Below are positions 37,343-46,100 of a DNA stretch of 64,000 nt, piece by piece. Position numbers and translations under genes: made by a program. Each line of letters starts with the position of its first letter. The stretch's first letter is position 1. Source of the DNA: JBKEDS01 sp047975545 (GTDB lineage Bacteria; Bacteroidota; Bacteroidia; Flavobacteriales; Flavobacteriaceae); assembly GCA_047975545.1 (NCBI GenBank), contig JBKEDS010000013.1, forward strand, positions 1 to 64,000, in the 5' to 3' direction. The notes beneath the pieces were generated by a model, which was not told where the DNA came from, ran no database searches, and worked only from the letters and a program-made list of their open reading frames with translations.

Positions 37343-38140
37343 TTATTTTTTATTCTTTTTAAACCATCGCCTTACCGCCCATATTACTACAATTACGATA
37401 AGGATAAATGGCCAAATGCTTAACAAACCAAGGAAAAATACCGATAGGCCGCTAAAACCCGAGCTTATGGCGTTCCACATTTTAGACCCATAGGATTGCG
37501 TTACGCCACTTTCGGCGGTATGTTTGTAAAACTCGATATCCAAAGTGCTTAACGATACTTTGTTTTCAAGGTATTTTAAACGGCCTTGTTGGGCTTCTAT
37601 TTCCTCTCGGATATTGGACAGTTCGCGTTCTATTTGAAGCATTTCATCAACCGTTTTGGCTTTGCCCAACAATTCCAAATAACGCTGTTCCAAGGTTTGT
37701 TTGGCTTTTAGGCGGGCTTCCAAATCTATAAATTCTTCGGTTACGTCCTTGGAACTAATACGCTTGGTGTCGAAAAAACCAACGTTGCTGCTAATACCGT
37801 CCACGGTATTTTGAAAGGCGTTGCTGGGAATCCTAACGGTTAAATTTCGGGTAACGGTGTTGTACGATTTGGTTTCGTTATCGTGTTGTACGTAGCCCTT
37901 GTTTTGGTTTACAATTTGTATAATTTGATTATAGGTTTTTTCCAAATCTGGGCTTTCAAAACGCAAATAGGCTTCCTTTATTAGTTTTTGTTGGCTTTCG
38001 GTAGGAGCTTGGTAAGCGGCGTCGGCAACGGCAGTTTCTTCTAACATCATGCTTTCCGTATGAGCGGATTTATCGCTGTTGGAACAGGTAAACATTAGGG
38101 GCAATGCCAGTAGGCACAAAAGGGAAAGGCGTAGCGTCAT
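37343..38140 (-). CDS. DUF4349 domain lipoprotein
   Basis: A 265-residue protein with a lipoprotein signal (lipobox MFTC near residue 19). Residues 60-150 hold the opening of DUF4349 (LIKEAYLRFESPDLEKTYNQ), followed by a coiled coil (about 155-205: LEARLKAKQTLEQRYLELLG, EIEAQQGRLKYLENKVSL). A C-terminal membrane helix (about 232-255, GLLSIWPFILIVIVVIWAVR) and a basic tail end it. The function is unknown; the architecture of a lipid anchor plus a membrane helix suggests a link between membranes or self-association at the envelope. It lies between rnpA and the S41 gene on the same strand, a neighbourhood I recall from other Flavobacteria. Confidence 0.88.
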   Translation of the reverse strand: MTLRLSLLCLLALPLMFTCSNSDKSAHTESMMLEETAVADAAYQAPTESQQKLIKEAYLRFESPDLEKTYNQIIQIVNQNKGYVQHDNETKSYNTVTRNLTVRIPSNAFQNTVDGISSNVGFFDTKRISSKDVTEEFIDLEARLKAKQTLEQRYLELLGKAKTVDEMLQIERELSNIREEIEAQQGRLKYLENKVSLSTLDIEFYKHTAESGVTQSYGSKMWNAISSGFSGLSVFFLGLLSIWPFILIVIVVIWAVRRWFKKNKK

Positions 38141-38181
38141 GTGTTAATTTTTTTGGATTAATAGTGCTTTAAAAAACCAAT

Positions 38182-38559
38182 TTAGGCCTTTATTATGGCT
38201 TTGTTAAACTTGCTAAATAGCGTATTCATGCTGGTTTCAACTTGTTTTAACGTTGGTTTTTCTTTGCCAATGTACAAAATCATTAACGCATATTGTGTTG
38301 TAATGTTGTTAAAATATTGGGCTTTGTTTAGCCGATACGCTTCTCGTAATAAGCGTTTTATACGGTTGCGGTGTACCGCTGTTTTAAACTGGCGCTTGCT
38401 TACCGAAACGCCTGTTTTTGCTTTTATATTTTCAGGAAAAGTTGTAGGAATAAAAACTAAACGCAGCGGAAATGCCGATACCGATTGCCCTTCGGCAAAC
38501 AACTGTTCGATTAACTTTTTGCTTTTTAGTTTTTCGGTTTTGTTGAAGGTGAATGTCAA
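38182..38559 (-). CDS. rnpA: Ribonuclease P protein component
   Basis: The protein subunit that helps RNase P RNA remove 5' leaders from pre-tRNA. It has 125 residues. The RNR signature TAVHRNRIKRLLREAYR (about residues 60-77) is diagnostic, and the N-terminus LKSKKLIEQLFAEGQSV is typical. The start MTFTFNKTEKLKSKK is 16-20 bases from a predicted transcription start. In many bacteria rnpA follows rpmH close to the replication origin; no rpmH is seen here, but mnmG and two parS-like sites occur within 5 kb, which keeps part of that ancestral neighbourhood. Confidence 0.95.
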   Translation of the reverse strand: MTFTFNKTEKLKSKKLIEQLFAEGQSVSAFPLRLVFIPTTFPENIKAKTGVSVSKRQFKTAVHRNRIKRLLREAYRLNKAQYFNNITTQYALMILYIGKEKPTLKQVETSMNTLFSKFNKAIIKA

Positions 38560-38578
38560 TGCTGCTGTTTTAAGGTTT

Positions 38579-38586
38579 CAAAGGTA
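38579..38586 (-). promoter_or_regulatory. Possible -7 box for rnpA
   Basis: The minus strand reads TACCTTTG, an exact TAnnTTTG, 20 bases before the rnpA ATG. Confidence 0.5.
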
Positions 38587-38756
38587 GTGAAATTGTAAAT
38601 GTTCCCATATAAATAAGTTTGTCCATTTCTGCCTTAAAATTACCCATTAGAGTTTGTGTTTTTGTTTATAAAAACAGCTTTATTTTTTTAAGTCGTTCAG
38701 TAATTTTTAAGCATAAAAAATTTTATTTGGAAGTATGAAATAGATAAAACTACATA

Positions 38757-38787
38757 AAAAAAGCCCGAAAAATCCGGGCTTTTTTAA
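38757..38787. terminator. Intrinsic terminator after the OmpH-like gene
   Basis: A-run with GCCCG, loop, CGGGC and T-run (arms about 38757-38767 and 38775-38785). It lies just beyond the stop of the OmpH-like gene on the minus strand and is symmetric enough to act in both directions. Confidence 0.85.
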
Positions 38788-38803
38788 GATTACACTAAAA
38801 TTA

Positions 38804-39319
38804 TTACTTTTTGTAGGCTTCGTTTAAAGCGCTTAAAATGGTTTGGGTTAAATCGTGTTCGTCCGCCCCGTACATAACGGTAGCAGCGGCATCGCTGGTA
38901 CCCAAAACAAAGGTATAACCGTTGGTTTTACCATAGTCTTTCACAAAAGTTTTTACCTTATTTATTACCGAATCAATTTGCGATTGAAACTCAAGCTGCA
39001 AGGCCTGTTGCTCGGTTTGCATTTGTTGCTGCAATTGTTGCTGTTTCATTTGCAGGCCGTTCATTAACTCTTGGGCCTTGGCTTGCGAGGCACGTTGCGC
39101 TTGTTGTTGTGCTGCTTGCACTTCTTGCTGAAACGCACGCCCAATACTATCGGCTTTTTTTCTGAAATCTTCCTCCTTTTTTTCGAACTTGGTTTCCAAA
39201 TCCTTTTTTTCCTGATAGTCGTTAATTACGGTTCCGTTATCTACAAAACCAATTTTAGCGGGTTTTTGGCACGATGTTAATGCAAATACAAAAGCCAATA
39301 CGTAAAGTATATTTTTCAT
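38804..39319 (-). CDS. OmpH/Skp-family protein with a lipoprotein signal
   Basis: A 171-residue helical protein. The OmpH pattern is visible: KIGFVDNGTVINDYQEKKDL at residues 22-41, a long Q/A/E-rich coiled coil (about 45-120, QAAQQQAQRASQAKAQEL) and a C-terminal strand region (YTFVLGTSDAAATVMYG). Skp/OmpH proteins are periplasmic chaperones for outer-membrane proteins. Here the signal peptide ends in LTSC (C17), so the protein may be lipid-anchored rather than soluble. It is monocistronic, with a promoter box 26 bases upstream and a strong terminator downstream. Confidence 0.87.
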   Translation of the reverse strand: MKNILYVLAFVFALTSCQKPAKIGFVDNGTVINDYQEKKDLETKFEKKEEDFRKKADSIGRAFQQEVQAAQQQAQRASQAKAQELMNGLQMKQQQLQQQMQTEQQALQLEFQSQIDSVINKVKTFVKDYGKTNGYTFVLGTSDAAATVMYGADEHDLTQTILSALNEAYKK

Positions 39320-39344
39320 TTTTATATTTTAATTTTATTGTGAA

Positions 39345-39352
39345 CAAATGTA
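39345..39352 (-). promoter_or_regulatory. Possible -7 box for the OmpH-like gene
   Basis: The minus strand reads TACATTTG (TAnnTTTG), 26 bases before the ATG. The -33 element is unclear. Confidence 0.45.
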
Positions 39353-39550
39353 ATAAAGTTAACCTTATGTAAACTATATTTTTTAGTGGTTTTTAAATTA
39401 TAAATATTTATTATGAATAATTTAAACATTCATTTAAATAATCTATTAAAAACCAAAGTGTTTTAAGGCGTTTTAAGGCGTTTTAAAAAAGAAGGCTTAT
39501 GGATTGTTTTTAAAAAGAAGAAGCAAGCTCACGCCGTCTTAAAATTGATT

Positions 39551-40411
39551 TTATATGTTTTTTATCACATAAATTAACGACGAAGCCTCTTTTGTACCTA
39601 CTGCTTTTAAGTTTGAAAGCATTCCGATAATAAAAGCCTTAACATAATTCATTTTTCCGGATTTGTATTGTTCCGAAAGCAAGCTCACATAAAACGCATC
39701 GAACCACATGGGTTTTGTTTTTGTAACTTTTAAATGATATTTTGAAAATAATGCAGAAACGGATTTTCTGTTAAAATGCCATAAATGCCTTGGAACGTCG
39801 TAAGCCGCCCAATGCTGTTTGTAAAATTGGGCGTCGTAGCTTTTATAATTGGGTACCGCAACAATTAAAGTGCCGTTGGGCTTTAGCAAGGCTTTATAAA
39901 TTTCGATTTGATTTTCCAAATCGGGCAAATGCTCTAAAACATGCCAAAGGGTAATAACATCGAAAGTTGAGGGTTTTAAGGTTAAAAGTTTATCGGGCGC
40001 AAATACGGCATTTTTTGTTTTGGTATTGGCAATGGTACGGGCTTGTGCATTTGGCTCAATTCCTAAAATACCCCAATTATGTTGTTGTGCGGTTTTTAAA
40101 AAATCGCCCGTGCCACAACCTATATCCAAAAGGTTTTTTTCGGGCGAGGTATATTTTGAAATTAATCTTATTTTTCTATTTAAAGCGAATGCTCTAACGG
40201 TATGGTATAGTTTTTCAAAAACATTACGTTTGGTATCGGTATGCGAAATATAATTTTCGCTTTTATAATAGTCGGGTAATTTATCTTGGTTTGGCTTGGG
40301 GTGCGTTTCCAAAAAACCAAATTCGAGATTTTTATAAAGCTGAAACGCTTCGCCCGAAACCGAATAATCGTTGAGTTTTAAAACACTGTTTTTGGAATAA
40401 TTGGGATTCAC
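39551..40411 (-). CDS. Class I SAM-dependent methyltransferase
   Basis: A 286-residue protein of the Methyltransf_23 type. The SAM-binding motif I is LLDIGCGTGDF (about residues 93-103), motif II-like acid LGIEPNAQA follows, and DVITLWHVLEHLPDLE (about 150-165) is typical of this family, as is the later YDVPRHLWHFNRKS. The N-terminal part (1-60) is characteristic of enzymes in polysaccharide or lipid modification clusters, but the substrate is not known. It stands alone, with a parS-like site just upstream. Tandem repeats of GTTTTAAGGC lie downstream (39458-39482). Confidence 0.88.
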   Translation of the reverse strand: MNPNYSKNSVLKLNDYSVSGEAFQLYKNLEFGFLETHPKPNQDKLPDYYKSENYISHTDTKRNVFEKLYHTVRAFALNRKIRLISKYTSPEKNLLDIGCGTGDFLKTAQQHNWGILGIEPNAQARTIANTKTKNAVFAPDKLLTLKPSTFDVITLWHVLEHLPDLENQIEIYKALLKPNGTLIVAVPNYKSYDAQFYKQHWAAYDVPRHLWHFNRKSVSALFSKYHLKVTKTKPMWFDAFYVSLLSEQYKSGKMNYVKAFIIGMLSNLKAVGTKEASSLIYVIKNI

Positions 40412-40438
40412 AATTAAATTTATTTACAAAAATTGATG

Positions 40439-40454
40439 CGTTCCACGTGGAACA
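40439..40454. other. parS-like centromere site 1
   Basis: CGTTCCACGTGGAACA, differing by one base from the second site (TGTTCCACGTGGAACA). The bacterial parS consensus is TGTTTCACGTGAAACA, and TGTTCCACGTGGAACA is a known functional variant type (for example in pseudomonads). ParB binding here would help to segregate the chromosome. No parAB genes are in the window. Confidence 0.7.
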
Positions 40455-40474
40455 TTTTTAAAGTCATGGGGTAC

Positions 40475-40605
40475 TAATGTTATGTCAACTCTGAAATTTA
40501 ATATAGAGATTGCTTCGTCGTCGCACCTCCTTCTCGCAATGACGTCATTGCGACGACAAAGGAGGAAGCAATCTTATCCGTTAATTTTAGGTTGACGTGA
40601 CACTA
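40475..40605. repeat. MITE-like palindromic repeat, copy 2
   Basis: Starts TAATGTTATGTCAACTCTGA like copy 1 (6960) and ends TTGACGTGACACTA (40592-40605), so its right terminal repeat has two changes. The inside holds GATTGCTTCGTCGTCGCACC and GCAATGACGTCATTGC, a 16-base perfect palindrome, then AGGAGGAAGCAATC. It is intergenic and non-coding. Confidence 0.8.
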
Positions 40606-40639
40606 GTTTATATGTTTATGATAAATTGCATTGCACGGA

Positions 40640-40695
40640 GGCTTCGACAAGCTCAGCTTCCGTTAATATGTGTGGTGGCTGAGCCTGTCGAAGCC
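40640..40695. repeat. Dispersed hairpin repeat (GGCTTCGACA...)
   Basis: GGCTTCGACAAGCTCAGC (40640-40657) is inverted as GCTGAGCCTGTCGAAGCC (40678-40695), 17 of 18 pairing. The same sequence word appears at 48338-48362. It lies downstream of mnmG and may form a stem in the 3' region of that transcript. Confidence 0.65.
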
Positions 40696-40791
40696 ACTTT
40701 TTCCAATATACGAACCCTTCGTGCTATCTGTTCGTTGACAAGCAAGGGCACAGGGATATTCTTATTTTAATCCCTCAACCTGAAACCAAAA

Positions 40792-42663
40792 CTACCGCCC
40801 CATATATACCAGTAACACCGAAATATCGTTGGGCGATACCCCGCTAATTCGGGAAGCCTGCGATACGGTTTTGGGCTGTATTTTTTTAAGTTTTTCGCGC
40901 GCTTCGAAACTCATGGATTTTATTTGCGAGTAATCAAAATTATCAGGGATTTTTACATACTCCAATCGGCTTAGTTTATCGGCATTGTTCTTTTCCTTAT
41001 TGATATAGCCGGAATATTTTACCTGTATTTCGGCTTGTTCTATTTCTTCACCATCTAAATTATGGGCTTTAATATATTGCTCGACCGCATCAAACTTTCG
41101 CATATCGTCTATGGTAATATTGGGGCGCGAAAACAATTTGAACATTTTATCGGATTGTTTAACCGGAGCCGATTCCTTAGCTTCCAAAACCGGATTTGCC
41201 AACTCGGGCGCAATACTGGTTTCGGCAAAAAATTGAACAAATTTTTCGGCATTATTATGTTTTTCCTCCATACGGCGCAAACGTTTTTCGGATGCCAAAC
41301 CTATGCTATACCCCTTTGGGGTTAAGCGCAAATCGGCATTATCTTGGCGCAAAAGCGTTCGGTATTCGGCACGGGAAGTAAACATTCTATACGGTTCTTC
41401 GGTGCCTTTGGTAATTAAATCGTCTATTAAAACGCCTATATAGGCTTCGTCGCGCTTTAGGGTAAACGGTTCTTTTCCGGCTACTTTTAAGCTGGCATTA
41501 ATACCCGCCATTAGGCCTTGCGATGCGGCTTCCTCATAACCCGTTGTGCCGTTTATTTGTCCTGCAAAATACAGGCCCTCGACAAGTTTGGTTTCCAACG
41601 TATGCTGCAATTGGGTTGGCGGAAAATAATCGTATTCAATGGCGTAACCCGGCCTAAAAAATTTTACGTTTTCAAACCCTACGACCGAACGTAGCGCCTT
41701 AAATTGAACCGCTTCGGGCAAGGACGTTGAAAAACCGTTAACATAAACCTCAACCGTATTCCAGCCTTCGGGTTCTATAAATAATTGATGCCTGTCCTTA
41801 TCGGCAAAACGGTTTATTTTATCTTCAATAGACGGGCAATACCGTGGCCCCAAACTTTTAATGCGTCCGTTAAACATGGGCGACCTATCGAAACCTTCGC
41901 GAAGCAAATCGTGTACCTTTTCGCTGGTAAAGGTCATGTGGCAAGACCGTTGGTTTTGCAATGGTTTTGTTATGTCTAAAAACGAAAATTTTTCGGGGTT
42001 TTCATCGCCGGGCTGCTCGGTCATTTTGGAATAATCCAACGAACGTCCATCGACACGTGGCGGCGTTCCTGTCTTCATCCTTCCGGACTCGAAACCCAAA
42101 GCAACCAATTGCTCGGTTATGCCGGTTGCGGCCCTTTCGCCCGCACGGCCACCACCGAAATTTTTATCGCCTATATGGATTAATCCGTTTAAAAAAGTAC
42201 CGTTGGTTAGCACAACCGATTTGGCTTTTACCTCGACCCCGAGCGCCGTTTTTACGCCAACTACTTTATTGTTTTTTACCAATAGACTGGACACCATATC
42301 CTGAAAAAAATCCAAGTTCGGGGTTTGCTCCAATAGCAAGCGCCAATCTTTGGCAAAGCGCATGCGGTCGCTTTGCACACGGGGGCTCCACATGGCAGGG
42401 CCTTTGGATTTGTTTAGCATTTTAAACTGAATGGCCGAAGTATCGGAAACAATGCCGCTATATCCGCCCAAAGCGTCGATTTCGCGAATAATTTGCCCCT
42501 TGGCAATACCGCCCATGGCCGGGTTGCAGGACATTTGGGCAATGTTTTGCAAATTCATGGTAATTAGCAATGTTTTGCTTCCCATATTGGCAGCGGCAGC
42601 GGCAGCTTCGCTCCCTGCATGGCCTGCGCCAACTACAACAACATCGTAAACTTGGTTAAACAT
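40792..42663 (-). CDS. mnmG: tRNA uridine 5-carboxymethylaminomethyl modification enzyme MnmG
   Basis: With MnmE it installs the cmnm5 group on U34 of tRNAs reading split codon boxes. The FAD-binding motif VGAGHAGSEAAAAAANMG starts at residue 11, and NPAMGGIAKGQIIREIDALG and GPRYCPSIEDKINRF are conserved GidA blocks. The C-terminal helical tRNA-binding domain ends with SRISGVSPNDISVLLVYMG. At 623 residues it is normal. The promoter-like TACCTTTG lies 68 bases upstream, and a parS-like site is between promoter and start codon; a second parS-like site lies beyond the gene. In many bacteria mnmG (gidA) is next to the origin and parAB. Confidence 0.97.
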   Translation of the reverse strand: MFNQVYDVVVVGAGHAGSEAAAAAANMGSKTLLITMNLQNIAQMSCNPAMGGIAKGQIIREIDALGGYSGIVSDTSAIQFKMLNKSKGPAMWSPRVQSDRMRFAKDWRLLLEQTPNLDFFQDMVSSLLVKNNKVVGVKTALGVEVKAKSVVLTNGTFLNGLIHIGDKNFGGGRAGERAATGITEQLVALGFESGRMKTGTPPRVDGRSLDYSKMTEQPGDENPEKFSFLDITKPLQNQRSCHMTFTSEKVHDLLREGFDRSPMFNGRIKSLGPRYCPSIEDKINRFADKDRHQLFIEPEGWNTVEVYVNGFSTSLPEAVQFKALRSVVGFENVKFFRPGYAIEYDYFPPTQLQHTLETKLVEGLYFAGQINGTTGYEEAASQGLMAGINASLKVAGKEPFTLKRDEAYIGVLIDDLITKGTEEPYRMFTSRAEYRTLLRQDNADLRLTPKGYSIGLASEKRLRRMEEKHNNAEKFVQFFAETSIAPELANPVLEAKESAPVKQSDKMFKLFSRPNITIDDMRKFDAVEQYIKAHNLDGEEIEQAEIQVKYSGYINKEKNNADKLSRLEYVKIPDNFDYSQIKSMSFEAREKLKKIQPKTVSQASRISGVSPNDISVLLVYMGR

Positions 42664-42687
42664 AATTGTTAGGTTTCTTGTTTTGAA

Positions 42688-42703
42688 TGTTCCACGTGGA
42701 ACA
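42688..42703. other. parS-like centromere site 2
   Basis: TGTTCCACGTGGAACA, a perfect 16-base palindrome close to the parS consensus TGTTTCACGTGAAACA. It sits in the leader of mnmG, 25 bases before the start codon, so ParB binding could also affect mnmG transcription. Confidence 0.75.
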
Positions 42704-42730
42704 TTTTTGGTTTTTTAAATTTTGGGAGTG

Positions 42731-42738
42731 CAAAGGTA
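42731..42738 (-). promoter_or_regulatory. Possible -7 box for mnmG
   Basis: The minus strand reads TACCTTTG (TAnnTTTG), 68 bases before the mnmG ATG and 18 bases after the end of ybeY. Confidence 0.5.
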
Positions 42739-42755
42739 CGCCGAAATACTTAATA

Positions 42756-43166
42756 TTAAAGCATTTGCGCTAAGTAAAAATCTTCTTTACTACGCATTTG
42801 CTTTGCGTTGGCATCGGTTTTGTCCTTGTAGCCGCAATAGTGCAGCACGCCATGAACCATTACCCGGTAAAGTTCGGTTAAAAAAGGGACGTTGAAATCC
42901 TTGGCGTTGTCCTCCACCCTTTCAACAGAAATAAAAATATCGCCTTGGATTAGGGTGCCTACCGTGTAATCGAAACTAATAATATCGGTTAGGGTATCGT
43001 GTTCCAAAAATTCTACATTCAACTTGTGCAAATAGTCGTCGTTGCAAAACACATAGTTTATTTCTTCTAACTTAAAGCCTTCGGAAACTATAACGTTTTT
43101 TATCCATGTGCTTAGTTTGGTTTCGTTGGTTAGGCTAAAATTGGTTTCGTAATTAAAACTAATCAT
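42756..43166 (-). CDS. ybeY: Endoribonuclease YbeY (16S rRNA maturation)
   Basis: A 136-residue metal-dependent RNase needed for 16S rRNA 3' end maturation and ribosome quality control. The zinc motif is HGVLHYCGYKD (about residues 104-114): the first two histidines fit HxxxH, while the third ligand position is Asp rather than the usual His. FCNDDYLHKLNVEFLEHDTLTD is the conserved central block. Its ATG overlaps the last 8 bases of the DUF4175 gene, so translation is probably coupled. A TACCTTTG box (minus strand, 43213-43220) inside the upstream gene could also give a separate transcript. Confidence 0.92.
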   Translation of the reverse strand: MISFNYETNFSLTNETKLSTWIKNVIVSEGFKLEEINYVFCNDDYLHKLNVEFLEHDTLTDIISFDYTVGTLIQGDIFISVERVEDNAKDFNVPFLTELYRVMVHGVLHYCGYKDKTDANAKQMRSKEDFYLAQML

Positions 43167-46100
43167 GGTTTTGCTGAAAATAGGTTTGGACTTTCTTTTT
43201 GTAAATTGGGCGCAAAGGTAAGTTTTGTTTGTTTAATATTTCGGTGGTGTTGAAATATTGTTTTGCATTGGGCAAATCGTTATTGGTGTCGTTGGAAAAG
43301 GATTTTTTAGTGGTTTCGGATTCGCGTTTTTCCTCCTGCCCTTGTTGCAAGGTGGCGTTTTCCAATTTTAAAAGCTGGTGTTTTATGTCCAGCATTTTGT
43401 TCATGGTTTCTTTGGTGAAGCCTTTATTGAGCAAATCCATTTCAATATTTTCCATTTTGTTAAGCAGGTTTTTGGAATTGGCATCTAAGCCTTCTTTGGA
43501 TAATTTGTCCTGCAATTGGTTGCGCAAATCCTGCTGTTGTTTGTAAATTTCGAAAAGCAAACCTTCGAGATATTCATTGTTTTTATTACTGTCGCCCTGC
43601 TGTTCGCCTTCTTTGCCCTGCCCTTCTTTATTTCCTTTTTCGCCCCCTTCTTTTTCACCTTCCTTTTTTTCCTCTTTTTGGCCTTTTTCGCCTTCTTGCT
43701 TGCCTTCGGATTCCTTCATGCCCTGTTCCATCATTTTGTTAAGTTCTTCTTGGCTCATGATAATATCGGGTAATTGCATGTTTCCGCTGCCTTGTCCGGG
43801 GGAAGGCATCATGTTAAGTTGGGCTTCCATATTGTCTAGAACATCGCTTAAAAAATCGGCCAAATTGTTGGCGGCCGTAACGGTAAATTGTTGGTTGGAC
43901 ACGCCTTGGTACAGCATGTTTTCGGCCAGTAAATCGAGCGCTTTGTCTATGTTGTAGTATACCTCGGTAATTTCCTTGTTTACGTTTTCGGATAGCTTTG
44001 GTTGGCGTAGCGAAAGGGCAAATAAACTGTCGTCGACATGCTCGAAATGTTCGCGCAAGCTGTTTTGCTTTTTTAAATAGGTTGAAAACTTGTTGTGGTT
44101 AATGTCTATGGATTTAAACTGGTTCATTAACGCTTCTTCATCAAAGGAAAACACGACCAAATTATCCAAAATTTGCCTTAGCATTTCCACGTCTTCCTCC
44201 AACTGTTCGCCACTGGCCCCGCTCATGGCACTCATAAAACCTTCGGCCATTTTTTTAATTTTTTTGGCAGCATTCTTTTGGCTTTTTTGGGCATCCTGCA
44301 TATTTTGTTGTGGGCTTTGGGATTGGTTTTGCTCCTGCGATGAGCTTCCCTCCTGCTTTTCCAAAGCATCGGTGGCTTGTTGTTGCTCTTTTTTTATGTC
44401 TTCTTCTTCCAACTTATCCTGTGGAATACCTATTGGTTTTTTTAATTTTTTGTCTTCTTTTTTTAAGGCATCCATTTGTTTTTGGAAGTCGTTAAAACGC
44501 TGGTTTAATTCGTCCTGTTTTTCCTTGGTGTTTTCGGTTTCGGGCGCATTGGACAGCTTTTCTTGGTCGATGCCTATTTTTAATAAATCTTCTTTTAGCT
44601 TATCTAATTTTTGTTGTACATAATAGCGTTTTGTTAGCTCCAACAATTGCTCCAAGCTACGCTGCTTGTTTTTGTTTTGTTTGGCCAGTTGGTCCAGCTT
44701 GTTTACCAGCTCTTCCTTGTTTATTTTATCCTGTAATTCTTTTAGTTCTTCAAGTAGCTTTTCGTCTTTTTCCAACTGCTTTTCGTTGTCTTCTATACGT
44801 TGTTTCAGTTCTTCCTTAAAAGTGTCGTTTTGCTCTTTATTGTCTAATTTTTCAATATTATCCTGAAGCTGTTTGTTAAATTGCTTCATTAAATCGTCTT
44901 GCTGTTTTTGGCGTTCCAGAAACGATTCCAACTTTTTCTTATCGTTAAAATTAAGCTGGTTTTTTTCCTTTTGGGTTTTCGATAAATTTTCCAATTGCTT
45001 TTCTTGTTCCTTAAAGGTGTTAAGCGATTTATCGAGATTTTTAATGGTTTCGTTTTGTTGGTTTAGTTGGCGGTTGGTTTCTTCGTCCTTTGTTCGCTTT
45101 CTGTAAGTAAAAAAGTTGCTTTTTACGCTTTTATGCTTATTAACAACATCATTATCAAACACTTGAAAGAATATTGTGTATGAAACGCCTTCAACTATTT
45201 CCAAATTATCGGGAAATGCGCTTAAAAACGCGGTTACATTGGTGTTGGAAACGGCTATGTTTTTCGAGTTTATTTGCGCCTCGTTATCGGTTGGATAGTA
45301 TACCAATTGCAGTTTGGTTAAGCCGTAATCGTCGGTAGCTTGCCCACGGAAATACAGGGTTTGGTTGTCCGTGGTGTCTACTTTCATTTCAACCTTTAGC
45401 TCGGGATATTCGTCCTTAATCACATTAATTTTAAAACCAAGGTTTTCGTAATCCTTCAAGTTTTGGTTGCTGGTGCTTAAACTGTAATCGAAATTATTAA
45501 AAATGGATTTACTGGCCGTAAACACATCCTGTCCCGATTGGGTAAAGTTAAGGGTATCCTTAGCATACAATTTTACTTGGTTGGTAGCCTTGGTTTTAAG
45601 TTTCCATGTTACGGTGGTACCTTCGGGAACCAAGGCGTTGCCCGTACTTTTTAGGGTTTCGGTTTTCTTTTGGGTGTGGGTTGGGTAATTTAAAACCATA
45701 TTGAAACTTAGTAGCGAGGGTACTTCCACAATGTTTAGCGTATACGGCTTGGAGGTTACGCCGTTGGCTTGGAGCTTAAAATCGATTGGTTCTATTGGTT
45801 GCGAAAACACATATTCGAACTCGCCCATGCCCTTTTGCTGCAATATATAGGTTTCGTTATTATAGGTAATGGCGGCGGTTTCGGGCAAAACACTACCCAT
45901 AGCCTTAACCTGCAAAGTAAATGGTTTGTTTTCTATGGCGTCGAGGGTTTGGTTAACCACCAAAAACCGGAACGGCGCCGGCGGCTCGTAGGCCATGTTG
46001 TAATGCACTACCCGTTTGTAGCTGTCGCTAAACCAATTAACATGCCCCGAAACATAGGTTGCCAAAATAATTAAAAGCGGAATGGCGGCATATTTTAAGT

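Noticed and set aside
40439..42703. The two CCACGTGG palindromes read as terminators because T-runs follow
   Set aside because: The stem would need a very small loop; identity with parS-type sites and their placement around mnmG is a better explanation.
43577..44866. Long antisense reading frames rich in Phe, Ser and Leu opposite the DUF4175 gene
   Set aside because: They are mirror images of the K/E/Q-rich coiled coil on the coding strand and carry no recognisable domain.
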